From assembly GCA_003551785.1 (NCBI GenBank), contig PUNP01000429.1:1-7858 (forward strand): a DNA stretch of 7,858 nt, given 5' to 3'. The translations under genes and the position numbers were made by a program. Shown piece after piece: positions 6,823 to 7,858 of this stretch (its first letter is position 1; every line of letters starts with the position of its first letter). The notes beneath the pieces are model-generated. The model saw only the letters and a list, made by a program, of their open reading frames with translations. It was not told the origin of the DNA and made no database searches. Origin of the DNA: Candidatus Brocadiaceae bacterium (GTDB lineage Bacteria > Planctomycetota > Brocadiia > SM23-32).

Positions 6823-6937
6823 ATAATAACTCCGCTAAAGCTGAACTCTGAAATGAAAAATATAAAAAGGCTGAATAATCAAGCCGTCGAATTCAAAACT
6901 TTACGGCGAATTGGACAAAATAACAGAAGCCCCACAG
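6823..6937 (-). other. Short intergenic region between PilZ copy 1 and KaiC-like copy 1
   Basis: No gene is seen in these 115 bases. They hold the terminator-like hairpin described separately, the 16-base block at 6892-6907 shared with the other cassette, and GGAG at 6830-6833, seven bases before the KaiC-like ATG at 6822. Confidence 0.5.
6856..6885 (-). terminator. Terminator-like hairpin between PilZ and the KaiC-like gene (possible attenuator)
   Basis: On the minus strand GGCT (6885-6882) pairs with AGCC (6872-6869), extended by GA/TC around a one-base bulge, with a TTAT loop. TTTTTATATTTTT (6868-6856) follows directly. The stem is short, so termination would be partial. It sits about 33 bases before the KaiC-like start and would lower expression of the ATPase relative to PilZ. 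Confidence 0.4.
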
Positions 6938-7342
6938 CTAATCCTGGTCGATCCATTGAGCAAAAGCGAAGTGCAGCTTCTCAAATTTAATCCCATGCCG
7001 CCAAATAGTGTCGTTTATTTTACTGCTATTTCTGGTCTCGCCTTTAGCAGTCGAGGGCAGGCGTATGTCATCCTCAGGAATATTCAACGCCGTGAATCGC
7101 AGGGATACGGGAGTGCCGTTTTCAAGCTTATGTTCCATAGCTATGCCCGCTCCGGCTATACTGAGGTCTACCAGGATCGCTTCCTTCCACTGACCGCTAT
7201 CACTATTCTCAGAAGACCGCCATTCAACCTTTACTTTCTTATCGTAACCGTTGGACTCGATGAGTTTTTCCAGTTTTGTTTTTCCATTTGGCTTTGCCCT
7301 TTTATAAGAGCGGCGGTCTTCCATATTTTTCTTTTCGTTCAT
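6938..7342 (-). CDS. PilZ domain protein, copy 1
   Basis: 134 aa, the same length as the second PilZ protein and alignable without gaps. RxxxR is RSYKR at residues 11-15 and DxSxxG is DLSIAG at 59-64, so cyclic di-GMP binding is expected. RHGIKFE at about 116-122 fits the closing strand of the fold. The copies differ most between the two binding motifs (residues about 19-56) and just after DxSxxG, which suggests different partners or affinities rather than a silent duplicate. The gene has its own strong promoter (7391-7420), a weak AGCGGGA-type ribosome binding site before the ATG, and is followed after 115 bases by the 1141-aa KaiC-like protein. That pairing is the basis for inferring a functional link. 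Confidence 0.9.
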   Translation of the reverse strand: MNEKKNMEDRRSYKRAKPNGKTKLEKLIESNGYDKKVKVEWRSSENSDSGQWKEAILVDLSIAGAGIAMEHKLENGTPVSLRFTALNIPEDDIRLPSTAKGETRNSSKINDTIWRHGIKFEKLHFAFAQWIDQD

Positions 7343-7390
7343 ATATTTATCCCGCTAATTGGAAAATTTAAGTTAACATTATACACATTA

Positions 7391-7420
7391 ATTGTATATC
7401 AAAACACAACCCAATGTCAA
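7391..7420 (-). promoter_or_regulatory. Sigma70-type promoter of PilZ copy 1
   Basis: On the minus strand TTGACA (7420-7415), an 18-base spacer, and TACAAT (7396-7391). Transcription would start near 7384, giving a leader of about 42 bases. The spacer differs from that of the second promoter at only three of 18 positions. The wider gap between this PilZ gene and lpdA (7343-7545) holds no other gene. A weak GACA/TGTC hairpin followed by TTTTT (about 7466-7492) could end the lpdA transcript but is not convincing. Confidence 0.75.
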
Positions 7421-7545
7421 GAGGTATGTTAGGTTAAACAAAAGAATGAAGAATATTTAAAGTGAAAAATATCGACATTTATGCATTGTCCGGTTAAATA
7501 GCTCTTGATAGCACTGAAAAGATTTGAAATGTTCGGGTTAAGCGC

Positions 7546-7858
7546 CTACCCCATCCAATTAACCGGCTTGCCGGTCAAGGCCTGGGCTGTTTCAAGCAAG
7601 CATTCGGCCATAGTAGGGTGAGCATGGATAGTATCAGCCAACTCGGCGGCTGTAACTTCCAATTGCAGCGCTAAGGCGGCCTCGCCCATTAAAGTCGAAG
7701 CATCGGCGGCGACAATATGTATACCGAGCAGTTCTCCCGTGCCGGAGTCGGCTATCATCTTTACGAAGCCCTCCGCCGTATCATCGACTAACGCTTTCCC
7801 TAAGAATTTTAGGGAATATTTCTTAACATCGAAATCCAGTCCCTTCTTTTTCGCTTCC
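7546..7858 (-). CDS. lpdA: Dihydrolipoyl dehydrogenase, C-terminal part (runs off the right edge)
   Basis: The last 103 codons are visible, ending in TAG at 7546. They cover the C-terminal dimerisation domain of the FAD-dependent pyridine nucleotide-disulfide oxidoreductases. AEGFVKMIAD, LLGIHIVAADAS and GEAALALQL are typical of dihydrolipoyl dehydrogenase, the E3 subunit of 2-oxoacid dehydrogenase and glycine cleavage complexes, which reoxidises protein-bound dihydrolipoamide with NAD+. HAHPTMAE (7603-7626) carries the His-Glu pair that forms the active-site base across the dimer interface. The FAD- and NAD-binding domains and the redox disulfide lie outside the window. Mercuric reductase and other relatives share the fold, but HAHPT followed by E favours the lipoamide enzyme. 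The gene looks like ordinary core metabolism, unrelated to the PilZ/KaiC-like cassettes beyond adjacency. Confidence 0.88.
   Translation of the reverse strand, partial: EAKKKGLDFDVKKYSLKFLGKALVDDTAEGFVKMIADSGTGELLGIHIVAADASTLMGEAALALQLEVTAAELADTIHAHPTMAECLLETAQALTGKPVNWMG

Noticed and set aside
6911..7432. Plus-strand open frame of 173 codons over PilZ copy 1
   Set aside because: The opposite strand encodes a PilZ protein with both binding motifs and a paralog; the plus frame runs across the PilZ promoter and resembles no family.
1..7858. Insertion sequences, transposase genes, tRNA or rRNA genes
   Set aside because: I saw no transposase motifs, terminal inverted repeats, or tRNA/rRNA signatures on either strand.

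Overview
The window reads almost entirely on the minus strand. It holds the ends of two partial genes (an ExeA/GspA-like AAA+ ATPase at the left edge, dihydrolipoyl dehydrogenase at the right edge) and, between them, two diverged copies of a two-gene cassette: a small PilZ protein followed by a KaiC/RecA-superfamily ATPase with a very long acidic tail. Base composition is mixed: most of the window is moderate in GC, with a GC-rich block in the repeats. PilZ and ExeA-type proteins and Shine-Dalgarno-like sites point to a bacterium, probably Gram-negative (possibly a deltaproteobacterial-type lineage). The genus cannot be read from the sequence.

In the direction of transcription (right to left) the layout is: the lpdA-like C-terminus (7858-7546); a consensus-like sigma70 promoter (7420-7391); PilZ copy 1 (7342-6938); a terminator-like hairpin; KaiC-like copy 1, 1141 aa (6822-3397), which carries six Ig-like repeats and a duplicated basic tail; a second, almost superimposable promoter (3265-3236); PilZ copy 2 (3169-2765); KaiC-like copy 2, 683 aa (2659-608), which lacks the Ig-like repeats; an intrinsic terminator (492-461); and the AAA+ ATPase (400 to beyond base 1).

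My working reading is that each cassette is one transcription unit making a c-di-GMP receptor (both PilZ copies keep RxxxR and DxSxxG) and a KaiC-like nucleotide-binding protein. The ATPase domain keeps Walker A and Walker B, but the glutamate pair that activates water in KaiC is replaced by Ser-Ile in both copies, so it may bind ATP more than turn it over. The tails carry repeated [IV]SF-centred short motifs that look like docking sites. The most unusual object is the 1141-residue protein, which joins a cytoplasmic KaiC-like ATPase to six tandem Ig-like domains of a kind normally seen in secreted or surface proteins, with no visible signal peptide or membrane segment. A role in c-di-GMP-controlled surface, secretion or motility functions is inference from the PilZ and ExeA-like neighbours.
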